Of a stretch of DNA of 7,336 bases, positions 5,727-7,336 are shown one piece after another. The position numbers were made by a program, and so were the translations under genes. Source of the stretch: Candidatus Uhrbacteria bacterium (GTDB lineage: Bacteria; Patescibacteriota; Patescibacteriia; UBA9934; GWF2-40-263). Below the pieces are notes generated by a model. The model saw only the letters and a program-made list of their open reading frames with translations, had not been told where the DNA came from and did no database searches. Where the stretch lies: assembly GCA_016205995.1 (NCBI GenBank), contig JACQSJ010000005.1, positions 1 through 7,336 of the forward strand. Direction: 5' to 3'. How positions within the stretch are numbered: position 1 is the stretch's first letter; every line of letters begins with the position of its first letter.

Positions 5727-6833
5727 ATGAAACTCGCGCTCGTCCACGACTATTTGATCCAAGACGGCGGGGCGGAAAAGGTGGTAGACGTTATGCACGG
5801 CCTGTGGCCGGACGCGCCGCTGTACACGCTCCTGTTTGATCCCGAATCCCTTCCTGCGTTTGCGGGGAGGGATATTCGTACGTCATTCTTGGCGCGTCTT
5901 CCGTTTGGTCGACGCAAGTACCAATGGTACCTCCCGCTCATGCCTACGGCGACGGAACATTACGACCTTTCCGAGTATGACGTCGTCCTCTCTTCGACGA
6001 GCGCGTTTGCCAAGGGCGTACTCACGCGCGAGAACACCCTTCATATTTGTTACTGCCACACACCCACGCGTTATCTCTGGAGTGACACGCACTCGTACGT
6101 TGAGGAACTGCATGTCCCGCGCTTGGTAAAAATGCTCTTGCCGCCGCTCCTCACTCGACTGCGCGTGTGGGATCGACAGGCCGCGGATCGTGTAGACGTA
6201 TTCATTGCCAACTCTCAAACCGTTCGACGTCGCATCCAGAAGTATTACGGCCGTGAGGCCACCGTCATTCATCCGCCTGTCGACACTCACCGCTTCTCGA
6301 TTTTGTCAGAACCAAAAACCTACTTCCTCACTGGCGGTCGACTGGTGGCCTACAAGCGGTACGACCTTGTGATTGAAGCCGCGAACCGCACCGGTATTCC
6401 GCTCAAAATTTTTGGAACCGGTCCTGTGGAACAAGACCTCAAACGGATGGCAAAACCACACATCGAGTTTCTTGGTCGTGTGAGCGATGAAGAACAAGCC
6501 AAGCTGTACGCTGGCGCACGCGCCTTCATCCATCCGCAGGAAGAAGACTTCGGGATCACTCCGGTGGAGTCCATGGCCTCGGGTCGTCCGGTCATCGCTT
6601 GGCGCAAAGGCGGTGCAACCGAGACTGTCCAGGAGGGACTTTCCGGACAATTCTTTGATGAACAAAGTTGGGAAGAACTTGCCGATTTTATGATCCGATT
6701 CCGCGAAGCAGACTGGAACCCGCACGCCATTAAAGCGCACGCGGAAACCTTCTCACGTCCACGATTTGAACGAGAATTGAGCGAATTTGTTAAACAAGAA
6801 TGGTCACGTCGTCACCAAAACCCTATACCTTAG
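5727..6833 (+). CDS. GT4-family glycosyltransferase
   Basis: This cytoplasmic or membrane-associated GT-B enzyme adds a sugar from a nucleotide donor to a growing, probably lipid-linked glycan. I start it at ATG 5727 (MKLALVHDYL), the classic first strand of the fold. The open frame extends upstream, but that part covers the terminator and promoter. In 368 residues: the acceptor domain holds G14-G-A-E and the H105-I-C-Y-C-H-T-P-T-R-Y-L-W segment typical of WbaZ/mannosyltransferase-like members. The donor domain starts near T202-G-G-R-L, has K210-R for donor phosphates, F229-G-T-G-P-V, and the E-x7-E pair at E273/E281 within EEDFGITPVE. Length and motifs are complete. Sugar specificity is unknown. 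Its 3' end overlaps the convergent reverse transcriptase gene by 30 bases, and I see no terminator after it. Confidence 0.92.
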   Translation: MKLALVHDYLIQDGGAEKVVDVMHGLWPDAPLYTLLFDPESLPAFAGRDIRTSFLARLPFGRRKYQWYLPLMPTATEHYDLSEYDVVLSSTSAFAKGVLTRENTLHICYCHTPTRYLWSDTHSYVEELHVPRLVKMLLPPLLTRLRVWDRQAADRVDVFIANSQTVRRRIQKYYGREATVIHPPVDTHRFSILSEPKTYFLTGGRLVAYKRYDLVIEAANRTGIPLKIFGTGPVEQDLKRMAKPHIEFLGRVSDEEQAKLYAGARAFIHPQEEDFGITPVESMASGRPVIAWRKGGATETVQEGLSGQFFDEQSWEELADFMIRFREADWNPHAIKAHAETFSRPRFERELSEFVKQEWSRRHQNPIP

Positions 6834-7336
6834 ACTGTATCCATCACAATGTTCCAACAGTCCCACATACGACGGCATGTTCATCGAGTTCACTCTCTTG
6901 AACATCCGTCGTTTTGTTTTTGTGCGAAGGACTCGGTGGTGAGGGAGTGTGACGTAACCGAGAAAATCGATGCCTTGGGTAAGCTTGCGGATCTCGACCT
7001 TATGGGGATGGAGGATGAGCCGACGTTCGCTCCAGAGCCATTGCTCAATAAACGGTAAAAGCCATCGAAGTTCTGCGGAATCGTTGGAAAGAATGACTGC
7101 ATCATCAGTGTAACGAAGATACTGCTTCACTCTGAGCTCGTCTTTGATAAAGTGGTCGAATGCATCCATGTAGCTATTCGCGAATAACTGACTTGTTAGG
7201 TTTCCAATCGGTAAGCCTGTCTTCCTTTGAGACGACCCCCCCCCCCGACGAGATTTGAGGTTGAATAGCTCCCGACGATCTCAGACAAGAGACCCAACAC
7301 TTCGTCTGTGTCATTGCGAGGGAGCGAAGCGACCGA
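6804..7336 (-). CDS. DGR-type reverse transcriptase, 5'-partial and frameshifted
   Basis: The C-terminal part of an RNA-directed DNA polymerase. In reading order: a helix T-D-E-V-L-G-L-L-S-E-I-V-G-S-Y (7309-7265), a glycine linker encoded by a G run, then GLPIGNLTSQLFANSY (7217-7170), the active site R-Y-T-D-D (7115-7101), HPHKVEIRK, G-I-D-F-L-G-Y and a basic end R-T-K-T-K-R-R-M-F-K-R. The IGxxxSQ form of motif 4 is characteristic of DGR reverse transcriptases; group II introns and retrons normally have QGxxxSP. YTDD replaces the common YADD but keeps both metal-binding aspartates. The run of 11 G (7246-7236) puts the upstream and downstream halves in different frames, and 9 or 12 G would join them. 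As written, the lower frame meets TGA at 7283-7281. The N-terminal fingers lie beyond the window. The stop at 6804-6806 overlaps the glycosyltransferase gene. Confidence 0.87.
7236..7246 (-). repeat. 11-bp G homopolymer in the reverse transcriptase gene
   Basis: Eleven consecutive C on the plus strand (G on the coding strand) lie in the loop just before the IGNLTSQ motif. Homology-like reading on both sides needs a multiple of three here, so 11 breaks the frame. Tracts of this length are prone to slippage in cells and to miscounting in assemblies. Confidence 0.9.
7310..7336. repeat. Probable dispersed repeat at the window edge
   Basis: GTCATTGCGAGGGAGCGAAG followed by CGACCGA resembles the GTCATTGCGAG...GCGAAGC family of short dispersed repeats I recall from many bacterial genomes. 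In the minus-strand frame it reads S-V-A-S-L-P-R-N-D, joined directly to the reverse transcriptase helix. It may mark an insertion into the gene or simply the place where an assembly stopped. Only part of the element is visible. Confidence 0.5.

Noticed and set aside
6802..6816. A 12-base match to the palindrome at 69-91 (ACGTCGTCACCA)
   Set aside because: Chance matches of this length are expected a few times in a window of this size, and the copy lies in two coding regions without symmetry.
6804..7336. Group II intron or retron reverse transcriptase
   Set aside because: Motif 4 is IGNLTSQ, not QGxxxSP, and no maturase/HNH tail or msr-msd-like structure follows. The protein ends soon after the thumb-like basic segment.
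1..7336. tRNA genes, CRISPR arrays, insertion sequences
   Set aside because: No cloverleaf with T-loop consensus, no regularly spaced repeats and no transposase motifs were seen on either strand.

Overview
The window reads as a chromosomal fragment of a Candidate Phyla Radiation (Patescibacteria, Parcubacteria-like) bacterium. This is an inference. It rests on compact gene spacing, several genes with no Shine-Dalgarno site that begin within about 11 bases of a -10 box, a CPR-type reverse transcriptase, and a variable-protein family I associate with CPR genomes. No 16S or other decisive marker is present.

Layout. The last codons of an upstream gene and its terminator are at 1-53. A large nested palindrome/terminator (170-239) follows, serving the leftward gene at 247-1164. 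That gene encodes a 305-residue protein with a C-type-lectin (formylglycine-enzyme-like) C-terminus, and its final ~47 codons look like the variable region of a diversity-generating retroelement (DGR). A divergent control region (1165-1353) separates it from a rightward operon of antitoxin, RelE-like toxin and trpS (1354-2824), which ends in a perfect 11-bp terminator. An unrecognised GC-rich gene (2911-3672) with its own promoter and terminator comes next. Then come the RNase P RNA gene rnpB (3790-4196), a polyprenyl-phosphate sugar-1-phosphate transferase (4246-5658) and a GT4 glycosyltransferase (5727-6833). The right edge (6804-7336, minus strand) holds the C-terminal part of a reverse transcriptase with the DGR hallmark IGNLTSQ and a YTDD active site. 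Its reading frame is broken at an 11-base G run, and the window ends inside what looks like a dispersed repeat.

How the genes fit together. Two genes (PGT and GT4) suggest the start and early extension of a surface glycan. trpS and rnpB are housekeeping genes, and the toxin-antitoxin pair appears to share the trpS transcript. The most interesting layer is a probable DGR whose two recognisable parts, variable target and RT, lie on the same strand but about 5.6 kb apart with core genes between them. I see no template repeat in the window. The short G tract that throws the RT out of frame could be an assembly error or an on/off switch for diversification. Four well-matched promoters share a 17-bp spacer and a TAGGAT/TATTCT-like -10 box.
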